13,470 nucleotides of DNA from Candidatus Cloacimonadota bacterium (GCA_021108055.1 JAIORR010000126.1:1-13470); one strand, 5' to 3'; positions 1-8,062 are shown, counted from the first letter of the stretch. Notes: generated from the sequence alone by a model not told the origin. Program-made: numbers and translations.

Positions 1-1852
1 CAATCCCACCGAGAAGAATAAAATTATGGTCTATAATAGAAGTGATGATTACTTTGTTTATTTTAATAGTACTAATCATCCCGAACTTTCTATCGGGCGG
101 CTTCCTGCAAAGAATGATAATGATATGGACTTTTTAATAGAACGGATCCGCAAATATATCGAAGAACCTACACCGGGTTTCTGGAGAAATAGCGTTCTGT
201 TGATAGCTGATGATGAAAACAAAAGCGGTGGACATGAAGGATTTGGTTCGGCAGATATGAATCACAGCAGAAATGTCCAGGAAACGGGAGATGTGATGAA
301 TGATTCGGTTTACGTGGATAAGGTTATGGCTATCGAATATGGTTTTGATGAATATCAGAATAAACCGGCTGCCCGTAACGATATTATAGAAAAGATCAAT
401 GAAGGACGTTTAATATGGTATTTTGTCGGTCATGGAAATGAGGATGTATTGGGAGATGAAGACTATTTCAGGGGTTCTTTGCATACTAATCTTCTGGATA
501 ATGAAGAACATCTTCCTCTTTTCATTGCTGCTTCCTGTGAAGTGGGAATGTTCGATAATCCCGATTTCGATTGTATTCCCGAAAGATTATTGTTATATGA
601 AAATGGTGGAGCGATCGCTTCTATTGCCGCAAGAAGAGGAAGCAATCCGAGAGAGAATACAATATTAATGAAATATTTCTTTGAGAATTTAATTAATAAA
701 GGTTATAATATCGGTTTTTCCTTGCTCGATGCGAAACTGAACTCGACTGCAAATGATTCTAACAGCAGTTTATATAATATTCTCGGAGACCCGATAATGC
801 TGATAACTCAACCGGAGAGAGGTGGTGCGGTCTCCGGAATTCCGGATAGTTTACGTGCCCGGGAAATTGTCAGTATTAACGGTGATTTCGGAACAGGTAA
901 TTTTGTAAACGATAATGGTGAGATCAGGGTTTTTGAATCGGAATACGATGTCGTTTATGTTAATAATGACTATGTGGTTGATTCATTGTCGTATACTGTT
1001 AACTATACAAAAAATGGTAACCCTTTTTATTATGGTGGAATGGAAGTATCCGGTGGTAGTTATTCAGCCGAGTTTATTGTATCTGATGATATTCATGCCG
1101 GAAATAAAGGCAGGATCATCAACTATGTTTTTGATGATAGCCAAAATAAAGATTATATCAGTTGTTATTATCCGATGAAACTAAGCAGAATCCAGATTGA
1201 TACATTTAGCACAAATCCTCCGCAAGTTCAGTTATATATGGATTCCAGAACATTTATCGAGGGAGATTATGTTTCAACTGATCCAGTTCTGATAGCAGAT
1301 ATTGAAGATGAGAACGGCATAAATATTTTGGGTTCTGCCGGTCATAAAATACTACTATTACTCGATGACAGCATCGAACCGATAGATGTTACCACTGGTT
1401 TTATTTATGATCTGGGTTCCTGTACAAAAGGAGAACTGACCTGGCAATTGACCGATCTTTCCGAGGGAACACATGCTCTGCAATTGATAGTATTCGATAA
1501 CTTCAATACTCCCACTGTTGCTCATACAAATTTCATTTCCAAAAGATCAGGGAAAGTAGCGATAGAGCAGATGCTACCTTATCCAAACCCGATTGAGAAA
1601 GATGGTCATTTTACATTTGTTATTACAGAAGATTCGGATATAACTATAATGATTTATACTATCACAGGAAAGAAAATACGTACTCTTAAGAAGCCGAATT
1701 GCAGTGCTGGCTGGAATAAGATATATTGGGATGGAAAAGATGGTGATGGTGACGATATTGCAAATAATACATACTTCTACAAAATAAAAGCCAGGCAGAT
1801 ATCGAACGGGAAAAATACTGAAAAAATTGGGAAAGTGATTATTTTAAAGTGA
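1..1852 (+). CDS. porU: PorU-like type IX secretion sortase, C25 peptidase family (5' end missing)
   Basis: This is the C-terminal part of a cysteine peptidase of family C25. The frame is open from base 2, eight codons before the first ATG at 26, so the gene starts outside the window. Three C25 hallmarks are visible: an IGRLPAK segment near 83-110, the catalytic His in GHG (codon 431-433) and the catalytic Cys in AASCEVG (codon 536-538). The dyad is therefore intact. After the peptidase come beta-sandwich segments with wording typical of PorU, such as LYMDSRTF, a DENGIN stretch and GTHALQL. The last 90 residues (from YPNP at 1580) form a FlgD-like/type A sorting-like domain ending GKVIILK. 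PorU is the outer-membrane sortase that removes C-terminal signals from type IX cargo and attaches the cargo to the surface. The layout and post-peptidase region favour PorU over a secreted gingipain, but the missing N-terminus leaves some doubt. The next gene begins 85 bases downstream and is not obviously related. Confidence 0.8.
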   Translation, partial: NPTEKNKIMVYNRSDDYFVYFNSTNHPELSIGRLPAKNDNDMDFLIERIRKYIEEPTPGFWRNSVLLIADDENKSGGHEGFGSADMNHSRNVQETGDVMNDSVYVDKVMAIEYGFDEYQNKPAARNDIIEKINEGRLIWYFVGHGNEDVLGDEDYFRGSLHTNLLDNEEHLPLFIAASCEVGMFDNPDFDCIPERLLLYENGGAIASIAARRGSNPRENTILMKYFFENLINKGYNIGFSLLDAKLNSTANDSNSSLYNILGDPIMLITQPERGGAVSGIPDSLRAREIVSINGDFGTGNFVNDNGEIRVFESEYDVVYVNNDYVVDSLSYTVNYTKNGNPFYYGGMEVSGGSYSAEFIVSDDIHAGNKGRIINYVFDDSQNKDYISCYYPMKLSRIQIDTFSTNPPQVQLYMDSRTFIEGDYVSTDPVLIADIEDENGINILGSAGHKILLLLDDSIEPIDVTTGFIYDLGSCTKGELTWQLTDLSEGTHALQLIVFDNFNTPTVAHTNFISKRSGKVAIEQMLPYPNPIEKDGHFTFVITEDSDITIMIYTITGKKIRTLKKPNCSAGWNKIYWDGKDGDGDDIANNTYFYKIKARQISNGKNTEKIGKVIILK

Positions 1853-1937
1853 ATATTGACAAGAAATAAACACAAATTTTCTTTGTTCAACTTGGATTTA
1901 TTTATCCTGAAAAGATAATAAAAAAATCGGGGGAGAT

Positions 1938-3977
1938 ATGAAAAATATCAGAAATATAGCTCTTGTAGGTGCATCTGGTTCCGGCAAAACCAGCCTTGCC
2001 GAACAGATGCTTTTCAACGCAAAAGTAATAACAAGAGTTGGAAAAATTGAAGATGGTAACACGGTTATGGACTTTAATGTAGAAGAGATCGAAAAAAGTA
2101 TGTCGATGTCTCTGGGAGTAGCAAACCTTAACTGGAAAAAATGTAAGATAAATATTCTCGATACTCCCGGTTATGCCGATTTTGCCAGCGAGCAGATAGC
2201 AGCTTCTTCGGTTGTAGAAAATATCCTTTTTATTACAAATGCAGCAGTTGGGTTTGAAGTAAGTTTAGAGCAATCTATTGAATTATTAGAAAGCAAACCC
2301 GCAGCCAAAGGAATTATTATTAACAGAATGGATAATGAAGGAGCGGATTTTAGAAAAGCACTGGAATTAATAAGAGAAAATACAAATATTAATCCTGTTC
2401 CAATTCTTATGCCCATAGGCAGTGAGCATAGATTTGAAGGAGTTGTGGATATTGTAAAAGGAAAGGCTTTTATTAAGGGAAAAGAATCCGATATCCCAAC
2501 TGATATTGTTAATACTTATGAAGAATATAAAATGGCTTTGATGGAAGCTGTTGCCGAAAGCGATGACGAGCTTCTGGAAAAATATTTTGAAGCCGGCGAA
2601 CTTACCGATAAGGAATTAGCTTCCGGCATAAAGAATGCAATTTCAAAAGGTGTTTTAATTCCGGCTTTTGCCTGCTCGGCAACTCATAATATTGCAGTTA
2701 ATGAACTTATGGATGCAATTGAAGAATATCTGCCTTCTCCTGCAGAAAAAAATCAGGTTAATATTATCGAGGGAGAAGAAGCTAAGACTATTGAAGCAAA
2801 AGAAAATAGTGACCTGTCTGCGTATGTTTTTAAATCCTTCTCCGACCCGAATGTTGGCGATATTATTTATGTAAGAGTTTTTTCCGGATCTTTAACGAGT
2901 GGCTCGGAAGTCTATGTCCCGGAAAAAAACAGCAAAGACAGGATCGGTTCGATGTATTTTCTGGTTGGAAAAAATAGAACTGAAACAAATGAAATAAAAG
3001 CCGGTGATATTGGCGGACTTGTGAAAACCAAAGTTTCTCGCTGCTTTAATTCTATCACGAAAATCGGTTCAAAAATAAAAATAGAAAAACCGGAACTTCC
3101 CACACCTGTTTACTGGCAGTCGATGAATGCAGTAAACCAGCATGACGAAGATAAAATCGGTTCTGCACTATCCAAACTTCTCGAAGAAGACCCGACCATG
3201 AGTTTGGAAATGAATGCTGATACCGCCCAGAATGTTCTCTCCGGAATAGGTGAACAGCAGCTTGGTCTTATTGTAAAGAGATTGAAGTCACGTTATAAAA
3301 TAGAAGCAGAGATGAATACTCCTCGAGTGCCGTATAAAGAAACCATTCAGGGTAATGCAGATGTTAGTTATAAACACAAAAAACAATCTGGCGGTAGAGG
3401 TCAGTATGCAGAGGTTTATTTCAGGGTAAAGCCCAAATCTCGTGGTGAAGGCTTTGAATTTATAAATTCAGTAGTTGGCGGAACCATTCCCAGCAAGTTC
3501 ATACCGGCTATCGAAAAAGGTCTTAACGAAATTATCAAGAAAGGGATCATTGCAGAAAATCCGATCGTAGATATCAGCGTTGATGTTTATTATGGAAGCT
3601 ATCATGATGTAGATTCATCTGAAATGGCTTTTAAGATAGCATCTTGGAATGCTCTTAAAAAAGCTTTTGAAGTTGCTTCTCCTATCCTTCTTGAACCAAT
3701 CCATGAAGTCAAGATCATTATTCCCGATGAATACATGGGTGATGTGATGGGTGATATCTCTACAAGAAGAGGTAAAATATTGGGAATGGAACAGAAAGGT
3801 AAGAAGCAGATACTGAATGCCCATATGCCTCTGGCAGAATTATTCGGTTATTTCCCTGCTTTGAAATCACTAACTCAGGGACGTGGAAAGTTCACGCAGA
3901 CGTTTTCTCATTTTGAGAAAGTTCCAGGTGATATTGCTAAAAAAATTATTGCTGAAGCAAATAAAAAGGATGAATGA
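1938..3977 (+). CDS. fusA2: EF-G paralogue (FusA2 / EF-G-2 type translational GTPase)
   Basis: A 679-residue GTPase with the full five-domain layout of elongation factor G. The P-loop GASGSGKTS (residues 11-19), DTPG (75-78) and NRMD (129-132, in place of NKMD) give G1, G3 and G4. The P-loop differs from the AHxDxGKTT form of canonical EF-G, and the switch I segment around residues 50-60 (EIEKSMSMSLG) replaces the usual ERGITI. The residue after DTPG is Tyr79, where canonical EF-G has the GTP-hydrolysis His. These traits match the EF-G-2/FusA2 branch rather than the housekeeping factor. Domain IV is intact, including GSYHDVDSSE with the tip His near residue 556, so it should still enter the ribosomal A site. 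The role of this branch is poorly defined; proposed functions include translocation under special conditions and recycling. Ribosome-protection (Tet) proteins are less likely. The start is fixed by a G-rich site (GGGGGAG, 1929-1935) just upstream, and the next ATG would delete the P-loop. Confidence 0.9.
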   Translation: MKNIRNIALVGASGSGKTSLAEQMLFNAKVITRVGKIEDGNTVMDFNVEEIEKSMSMSLGVANLNWKKCKINILDTPGYADFASEQIAASSVVENILFITNAAVGFEVSLEQSIELLESKPAAKGIIINRMDNEGADFRKALELIRENTNINPVPILMPIGSEHRFEGVVDIVKGKAFIKGKESDIPTDIVNTYEEYKMALMEAVAESDDELLEKYFEAGELTDKELASGIKNAISKGVLIPAFACSATHNIAVNELMDAIEEYLPSPAEKNQVNIIEGEEAKTIEAKENSDLSAYVFKSFSDPNVGDIIYVRVFSGSLTSGSEVYVPEKNSKDRIGSMYFLVGKNRTETNEIKAGDIGGLVKTKVSRCFNSITKIGSKIKIEKPELPTPVYWQSMNAVNQHDEDKIGSALSKLLEEDPTMSLEMNADTAQNVLSGIGEQQLGLIVKRLKSRYKIEAEMNTPRVPYKETIQGNADVSYKHKKQSGGRGQYAEVYFRVKPKSRGEGFEFINSVVGGTIPSKFIPAIEKGLNEIIKKGIIAENPIVDISVDVYYGSYHDVDSSEMAFKIASWNALKKAFEVASPILLEPIHEVKIIIPDEYMGDVMGDISTRRGKILGMEQKGKKQILNAHMPLAELFGYFPALKSLTQGRGKFTQTFSHFEKVPGDIAKKIIAEANKKDE

Positions 3978-4056
3978 TCTATCTTTGCCATCTTTCTGAA
4001 AATAAGAAAAGTTGGAACCTGTAAAAGTTTAATGTTTTATTAACTTCGGAGGTTTT

Positions 4057-4803
4057 ATGTCCGGTCATAGCAAATGGAGCTCGATAAAACACAAAAAAGG
4101 TGCAGCCGACGCCAAACGTGGTAAGCTTTTTACAAAACTTGTAAAAGAGATAATCGTTGCCGCAAAAGAAGGCGGAGGAGACCAGGAAACAAATCCCCGA
4201 CTTCGATTAGCCGTATCTACTGCAAAAGCTGCCAACATGCCAAACAGTAACATCGACAAAGCCGTAAAAAAAGGAACCGGCGAACTGGAAGGTGTATCCT
4301 ACGAGAGTTATACTTATGAAGGTTACGGGCAGAATGGAGTAGCTGTCATTGTGGAAACGCTTACAGATAACAAACAGAGAACAGTTGCAGATGTAAGGCA
4401 CACTTTTTCTAAACACGGCGGTAATCTTGCAGAAAACGGTTCGGTCTCCTGGATATTCGAACAAAAAGGTCTGATCGAGATACAAAAGGATGATCTCGAT
4501 GAGGACGAAGTAATGATGGCAGCTTTGGATGCCGGTGCTGAAGATTTTTCATCTGATAACGATTATTTTGAAATATATACTGAATATTCCAGTTTGCATT
4601 CTGTTCTAAAGAAACTGGAAGAAACAAAATATAAAATAGAGAAAGCAGAACTTATAAGACTTCCAAAGAATACGATAAATGCAGATAATGTTGCCGAAAA
4701 ACTTCTTAAACTTTTAGATCAGTTAGAAGACCTCGATGATGTCCAGAAAGTATATGCAAACTTTGAAATATCAGACGAAGTAATGGACAGGTTGTCTCAA
4801 TAA
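4057..4803 (+). CDS. yebC: YebC/TACO1 family translation factor
   Basis: A 248-residue protein, the usual length of the family (about 240-250), opening with the diagnostic MSGHSKWSSIKHKK and followed by ADAKRGKLFTKL, the classic YebC N-terminus. Long annotated as a probable transcriptional regulator, the family is now linked to relief of ribosome stalling at proline-rich sequences, like mitochondrial TACO1. The three-domain fold is supported by the conserved YEGYGQNGVAVIVETLTDN segment (near residues 88-106), the HGGNLAENGSVSWIF segment and the acidic second half. A good GGAGG (4048-4052) sits 4 bases before the ATG. It lies 79 bases after the EF-G paralogue with no terminator between, and 19 bases before ruvC, the widely conserved yebC-ruvC order. 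It is probably the first gene of, or part of, the yebC-ruvC-ruvA-rsmB unit. Confidence 0.97.
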   Translation: MSGHSKWSSIKHKKGAADAKRGKLFTKLVKEIIVAAKEGGGDQETNPRLRLAVSTAKAANMPNSNIDKAVKKGTGELEGVSYESYTYEGYGQNGVAVIVETLTDNKQRTVADVRHTFSKHGGNLAENGSVSWIFEQKGLIEIQKDDLDEDEVMMAALDAGAEDFSSDNDYFEIYTEYSSLHSVLKKLEETKYKIEKAELIRLPKNTINADNVAEKLLKLLDQLEDLDDVQKVYANFEISDEVMDRLSQ

Positions 4804-4811
4804 GATTCCTT

Positions 4812-4825
4812 TTGGAGATCATTTG
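4812..4825 (+). promoter_or_regulatory. Ribosome binding site and TTG start codon of ruvC
   Basis: GGAG at 4814-4817 lies 5 bases before TTG at 4823. No ATG or GTG lies in frame between the yebC stop (4801-4803) and this TTG. Starting here gives the family's N-terminus with the catalytic Asp at residue 7, so TTG is the start. Confidence 0.85.
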
Positions 4826-5308
4826 ATAATTCTCGGGATCGATCCTGGCAGTCATTTTTGTGGATATGGTGTTTTACAGGTAGAAAACAGAAAGATAGTT
4901 GCTGCCGGATGCGATGTAATAAAAATTAATCCAAAATTACCTTTACCGGAAAGGCTTTTCAAAATTTATATCGAGATGAAAAAGATCATTGCTGAATACA
5001 AACCTGATATAGCTGCGGTGGAAACCATCTTTTATGGAAAGAATATTAAATCTGCTTTTACATTGGGACATGCCAGAGGTGCTATTTTGCTTTCCCTTGC
5101 AGAAAGAGAAATTGAAATAAAAGAATTTTCTCCGAGAGAAGTAAAAAAATCTGTTGTTGGAAACGGTAATGCATCCAAAGAACAGGTAGAATATATGGTG
5201 CAAAAGATGTTGAATATTAAGATAAAATCCAAATCTATGGATGCAACAGATGCACTGGCGATAGCTCTCTGTCAGTTCAATAAAGATAAGTTAAGGGTAA
5301 AAAAATGA
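4823..5308 (+). CDS. ruvC: Crossover junction endodeoxyribonuclease RuvC
   Basis: Holliday-junction resolvase of 161 residues, near the usual 160-175. It works as a dimer that makes symmetric nicks in the junction held by RuvAB. All four metal-binding acids are present: Asp7 in LGIDPG, Glu67 in AAVETIF, and Asp140 and Asp143 in MDATDALAIAL. They match Asp7, Glu66, Asp138 and Asp141 of the E. coli enzyme. The RNase H-like core is continuous, and the FYGKN motif after Glu67 is as expected. Translation begins at TTG (see the separate site), which may lower its level relative to yebC. The stop codon overlaps the ruvA start by ATGA (5305-5308), so translation of the two is probably coupled. Confidence 0.97.
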   Translation: MIILGIDPGSHFCGYGVLQVENRKIVAAGCDVIKINPKLPLPERLFKIYIEMKKIIAEYKPDIAAVETIFYGKNIKSAFTLGHARGAILLSLAEREIEIKEFSPREVKKSVVGNGNASKEQVEYMVQKMLNIKIKSKSMDATDALAIALCQFNKDKLRVKK

Positions 5309-5916
5309 TATCATATCTCAAGGGTTTCCTGGCAAAAATAGAACCGGTTAATGTTGTCATCGATTGCGGTGGCGTGGGTTATGAAGTTAATATCCCTCTC
5401 AGTACTTTCGATAAACTTCCATCAATAAAGAAGGAAATTAAATTACATATTCATTACTCTTTTAACGAAATGGATGGAGTTCGGCTTTTTGGTTTTTTCA
5501 CTTCAGATGAGAAAGAACTTTTCAGGCAGCTTATTTCAATTTCCAAAGTAGGTCCAAAGATCGCTCTTTCGGTTCTTTCCGCACTTTCGGTACAGGATAT
5601 GATTCGGGCTGTTCAATCCGGCGATATTGGATTGATCTCGACCGTTCCCGGAATCGGTAAGAAATCTGCTGAAAGATTGATCATCGAATTAAAAGATAAA
5701 GTGGGCAGCATACAAACCGAAAGTATTCCGAAGGTTGCCGGAACGGTTGAACCGGACATTATTAGAGAAGCCGAGTCGGCACTTATCACCCTGGGTTATA
5801 AACCTTATGAAATCAGGAAAAAAATATCCGAATTATTAAAAGATCAGAAGCTGAAAAGCACGGAAGAGATCATCAAAGCTACAATCAAATCATTATATAA
5901 AAAGAGAAACATATGA
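5305..5916 (+). CDS. ruvA: Holliday junction DNA helicase subunit RuvA
   Basis: A 203-residue junction-binding protein that forms tetramers and loads the RuvB motor. Domain I (about residues 1-64) is the OB-fold with the MISYLKGFLAK start typical of RuvA. Acidic residues Glu55 and Asp57 lie where the acidic pin separates strands at the junction centre. Domain II has two helix-hairpin-helix motifs, VGPKIALSVLSAL (82-94) and VPGIGKKSAERL (114-125). Domain III (about 150-201), which contacts RuvB, is present with the EAESALITLGY helix. There is no gap to ruvC (ATGA overlap) or to rsmB (ATGA overlap at 5913-5916). ruvB, which often follows ruvA, is absent here and must lie elsewhere if the complex is complete. 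Confidence 0.97.
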   Translation: MISYLKGFLAKIEPVNVVIDCGGVGYEVNIPLSTFDKLPSIKKEIKLHIHYSFNEMDGVRLFGFFTSDEKELFRQLISISKVGPKIALSVLSALSVQDMIRAVQSGDIGLISTVPGIGKKSAERLIIELKDKVGSIQTESIPKVAGTVEPDIIREAESALITLGYKPYEIRKKISELLKDQKLKSTEEIIKATIKSLYKKRNI

Positions 5917-7229
5917 TCAACATTCGTCTTGAAGCTTACAAGATCATTCATAAAGTTACCTCGAAAAATGTTTTTTCCGATAAGCTGCTTACCATGATGT
6001 CCAGAGATATCAGGGATGCAGGAGAAAATGCAGACCTGCTTTATGTACTTGTGAAAGGCGTAATTAAGATGCAGAAACATCTTGATCATATTGCATCTCT
6101 TTTCACGGAGCCAAAGAAATTTGCTTCAACAAATATCAAAATAAAAATTCTTCTCTATATTGGATTATATCAGCTTATTTATTGTGATAATATTCCGGAA
6201 TATGCTGCGGTTAACGAAACTGTGGCTCTGGCAAGAAAACTGTATAACGAAAAAATAGCTAATTTCATAAATGCAGTGCTTCGTTCATATCTCAGATCAA
6301 AAAAAATTGAATATCCGGAAAATGTTGCCGATAGAATTTCTCTGGAATATTCTTTTCCAAGAGATTTCATCGATAAATGGCTGAAAAAGTGGGGAGCCGA
6401 AAAAACTGAAATGCTGTGTATGTATTACAATGATGTTCCTAAACTGCATATCAGGATCAATACGTTGGCAACTGAGAAACAACGCATAACAGATTACTTT
6501 GAACGTAGAAATATAAAAATAACTCCAAGCACGGCTTCATCTAATATCTTAATTACAGAACAAGCCAGAGATGTTTTAAATGAAATAGCTTTTACAGAAG
6601 GTTATTATTCTGTTCAGGATGCTTCTGCTGCGATGGTTGTGGAACTGATGAATCCTCAGATGTACGAGTCTATCCTCGATCTTTTTGCTGCTCCTGGCGG
6701 AAAAGCTACTTACATCTCAGAACTGATGGGGAATACGGGAGAGATGATCGCAGTGGATAAATTTCCAAATAAAATTAAAAAACTTAAACATGCAGTAGAA
6801 AGATTGAAGATATCTAATATGAAATTTAATGCAGTAGATGCTTTCAAATTTGGACCTGTTGCTCCTGCTTATGACAGAGTCCTTTTGGATGTTCCTTGTT
6901 CCGGTTGGGGTGTTTTCCAGAAAAAAGCCGAACTCCGCTGGCAGATAAACCAGGATGTTCCCAAACTTCTGAAATTACAGGAAAATGCACTGAAAACAGG
7001 TGCTGCTTTTGTGAAGAGCGGTGGATATCTCGTCTATAGTACTTGCACTATGAATGAAGAAGAAAATGAAAAGCAGGTAGAAAGATTCCTGGCAAAAAAC
7101 AAAGATTTTCAATTAATTCCGGCCGAAAAATATATTCCGGAATGTTTCACTCAAAACGGCTTTTTGAAAACGATACCTTTCGAACATAATATGGATGGTG
7201 CATTTGCCGCAAAGTTAATAAAAAAATAA
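5913..7229 (+). CDS. rsmB: 16S rRNA (cytosine-967-C5)-methyltransferase RsmB
   Basis: A 438-residue S-adenosylmethionine-dependent enzyme that methylates C967 of 16S rRNA (E. coli numbering). Residues from 1 to about 140 form the NusB-like RNA-binding domain. The C-terminal Rossmann domain shows the SAM-binding DLFAAPGGKATYI motif, an acidic residue in IAVDKF, DVPCSG with the first catalytic-site Cys (residue 329) and STCTMNEEEN with the nucleophilic Cys (residue 378). The NusB-like domain separates it from RsmF and other C5 methyltransferases. The PCSGWGVFQKKAELRW stretch departs from the common PCSGxGxxRRxPDxxW in having Trp after PCSG and KKAEL in place of RRHPD. That is still compatible with function. 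Start ATG overlaps the ruvA stop, pointing to translational coupling. Confidence 0.95.
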   Translation: MINIRLEAYKIIHKVTSKNVFSDKLLTMMSRDIRDAGENADLLYVLVKGVIKMQKHLDHIASLFTEPKKFASTNIKIKILLYIGLYQLIYCDNIPEYAAVNETVALARKLYNEKIANFINAVLRSYLRSKKIEYPENVADRISLEYSFPRDFIDKWLKKWGAEKTEMLCMYYNDVPKLHIRINTLATEKQRITDYFERRNIKITPSTASSNILITEQARDVLNEIAFTEGYYSVQDASAAMVVELMNPQMYESILDLFAAPGGKATYISELMGNTGEMIAVDKFPNKIKKLKHAVERLKISNMKFNAVDAFKFGPVAPAYDRVLLDVPCSGWGVFQKKAELRWQINQDVPKLLKLQENALKTGAAFVKSGGYLVYSTCTMNEEENEKQVERFLAKNKDFQLIPAEKYIPECFTQNGFLKTIPFEHNMDGAFAAKLIKK

Positions 7230-7232
7230 TAT

Positions 7233-7245
7233 GGAGATTACGATG
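7233..7245 (+). promoter_or_regulatory. Ribosome binding site that fixes the PASTA gene start
   Basis: GGAG at 7233-7236 lies 6 bases before ATG at 7243. The earlier in-frame ATG at 7231 sits just after the rsmB stop and has only A/T-rich sequence with no Shine-Dalgarno match before it. The GGAG would itself fall inside that longer reading frame. The start at 7243 is therefore preferred. Confidence 0.75.
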
Positions 7246-7815
7246 GATAAATTTAAACCGGTATTGATAGCCATTGGTATAATGATAATTATTTTTATTA
7301 TCGGATTTGTCGGGGTGAATATTGTTATGAAGATCGCTGTCGGGCATCGAAACGAAGTGATAGTTCCAAATCTTATAGAAATGAATTTTGATGTTGCCAG
7401 AAAAAAATGCAAAGAATATAAATTATATCTTCAACAAAAAGAATTGGTTCATAATGACGAAATAGAAAAAGGAAATATCATCTCGCAAAATCCAAACCCG
7501 GAAATAATGACTAAAAAATATAGAACAGTTAGCGTTATTGTGAGCGCTGGACCGGAAATGGTTAGAATACCATATTTGGATAACCTGAAAGTGGTAGAAG
7601 CAAAATTAAAACTTGAAAATGCAGGACTGATTCTCGGGAAAAAGATATTTCGCTATTCCGATGAAGTTTACAAAGGAAAAATAATTTATTCACAACCAAT
7701 GGCAGATGAACTTATCGCTAAAAAAAGCAAAGTGAAAGTTGTGGTTAGTCTGGGCAAATACACCAGTTCGTCCTCATCGGAAAACAAATGGAAGAACCTT
7801 CTCGATGATGATTAA
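7243..7815 (+). CDS. Membrane-anchored protein with two PASTA domains, no kinase domain
   Basis: A 190-residue protein (from the ATG at 7243) of unknown exact function. It has a short basic N-terminus and one membrane helix at about residues 7-29. Two PASTA domains follow, about 37-104 (VPNLIEM...IISQNPNP...VIVSAGP) and 106-171 (IPYLDNL...IIYSQPMADE...VVVSLG). It ends in a serine run and an acidic end (LLDDD). PASTA domains bind muropeptides or lipid II, or act as spacers in PASTA kinases and penicillin-binding proteins. Here neither a kinase nor a transpeptidase domain is present. The orientation predicted from the basic N-terminus puts the PASTA domains outside the inner membrane. It starts 13 bases after rsmB and is followed by a strong terminator, so it is probably the last gene of this operon. 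A role in sensing or binding cell-wall precursors is inference only. Confidence 0.85.
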   Translation: MDKFKPVLIAIGIMIIIFIIGFVGVNIVMKIAVGHRNEVIVPNLIEMNFDVARKKCKEYKLYLQQKELVHNDEIEKGNIISQNPNPEIMTKKYRTVSVIVSAGPEMVRIPYLDNLKVVEAKLKLENAGLILGKKIFRYSDEVYKGKIIYSQPMADELIAKKSKVKVVVSLGKYTSSSSSENKWKNLLDDD

Positions 7816-7841
7816 AGCACAATTCAAGGTTAATTTTTTTC

Positions 7842-7873
7842 GTCACATAGTTTATGCTATGTGACTTTTTTTT
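7842..7873 (+). terminator. Intrinsic terminator of the yebC-to-PASTA operon
   Basis: A perfect 9-bp stem, GTCACATAG (7842-7850) with CTATGTGAC (7857-7865), encloses a 6-base loop and is followed by eight T residues (7866-7873). It begins 27 bases after the PASTA gene stop codon. It separates the upstream cluster from gyrBA. Confidence 0.93.
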
Positions 7874-8013
7874 ATATTGAAATTTCTTTCTCTAAATTAT
7901 TAAGCCATAACTTCCATATATACAAGTAATTAGGTTTCTATCTGCTATAAATCCCAGATAACGTTTTATTTATCTAACTTTATATAAATAAAATAGTTGA
8001 CACATTTCACCTT

Positions 8014-8037
8014 ATTATATGTATGAACACATATTAT
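8014..8037. repeat. Inverted repeat in the gyrB promoter or leader
   Basis: ATATGT (8017-8022) and ACATAT (8029-8034) are exact inverted arms around a 6-base centre. With one mismatch the arms extend to 9 bases each (8014-8022 and 8029-8037). It lies 11 bases downstream of the TTGACA and overlaps the candidate -10, so it could be an operator or a leader stem. The AT-richness of the region makes chance a real alternative. Confidence 0.4.
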
Positions 8038-8046
8038 TAATTATTA

Positions 8047-8062
8047 TATTAATATATTAATA
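8047..8062. repeat. Perfect 16-bp A/T palindrome upstream of gyrB
   Basis: TATTAATATATTAATA reads identically on both strands. It lies inside the 35-base A/T-only tract and ends 10 bases before the gyrB ribosome binding site. It might ease strand opening or form a weak leader hairpin. In a tract of pure A/T such palindromes also arise readily by chance. Confidence 0.5.

Noticed and set aside
26..1852. Treating the C25 gene as complete from the ATG at 26
   Set aside because: The frame is open to the window's first full codon at base 2, there is no ribosome binding site before 26, and family members have several hundred residues before this point.
1856..1919. Promoter for the EF-G paralogue: TTGACA at 1856-1861, or TTGGAT-16-GATAAT at 1892-1919
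   Set aside because: The perfect TTGACA has no -10 at suitable spacing, and the GATAAT option has a poor -35 and would start transcription almost on the ribosome binding site.
1938..3977. Ribosome-protection (tetracycline-resistance) protein
   Set aside because: The P-loop GASGSGKTS, the DTPGYADF form and the domain IV sequence fit the EF-G-2 branch; nothing suggests a Tet(M)-type tip.
4012..4040. Promoter for yebC: TTGGAA-17-TTTTAT
   Set aside because: Matches are only 4 of 6 in each half and transcription would begin within the Shine-Dalgarno sequence, leaving an unworkable leader.
3978..4056. Terminator between the EF-G paralogue and yebC
   Set aside because: Only a weak, bulged CTTTCT/AGAAAAG pairing near 3992-4011 is present, with no T-tract, so the genes may be co-transcribed.
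7231..7815. PASTA gene starting at ATG 7231
   Set aside because: No Shine-Dalgarno match precedes 7231, whereas the ATG at 7243 has GGAG six bases upstream and gives a normal membrane-anchor N-terminus.
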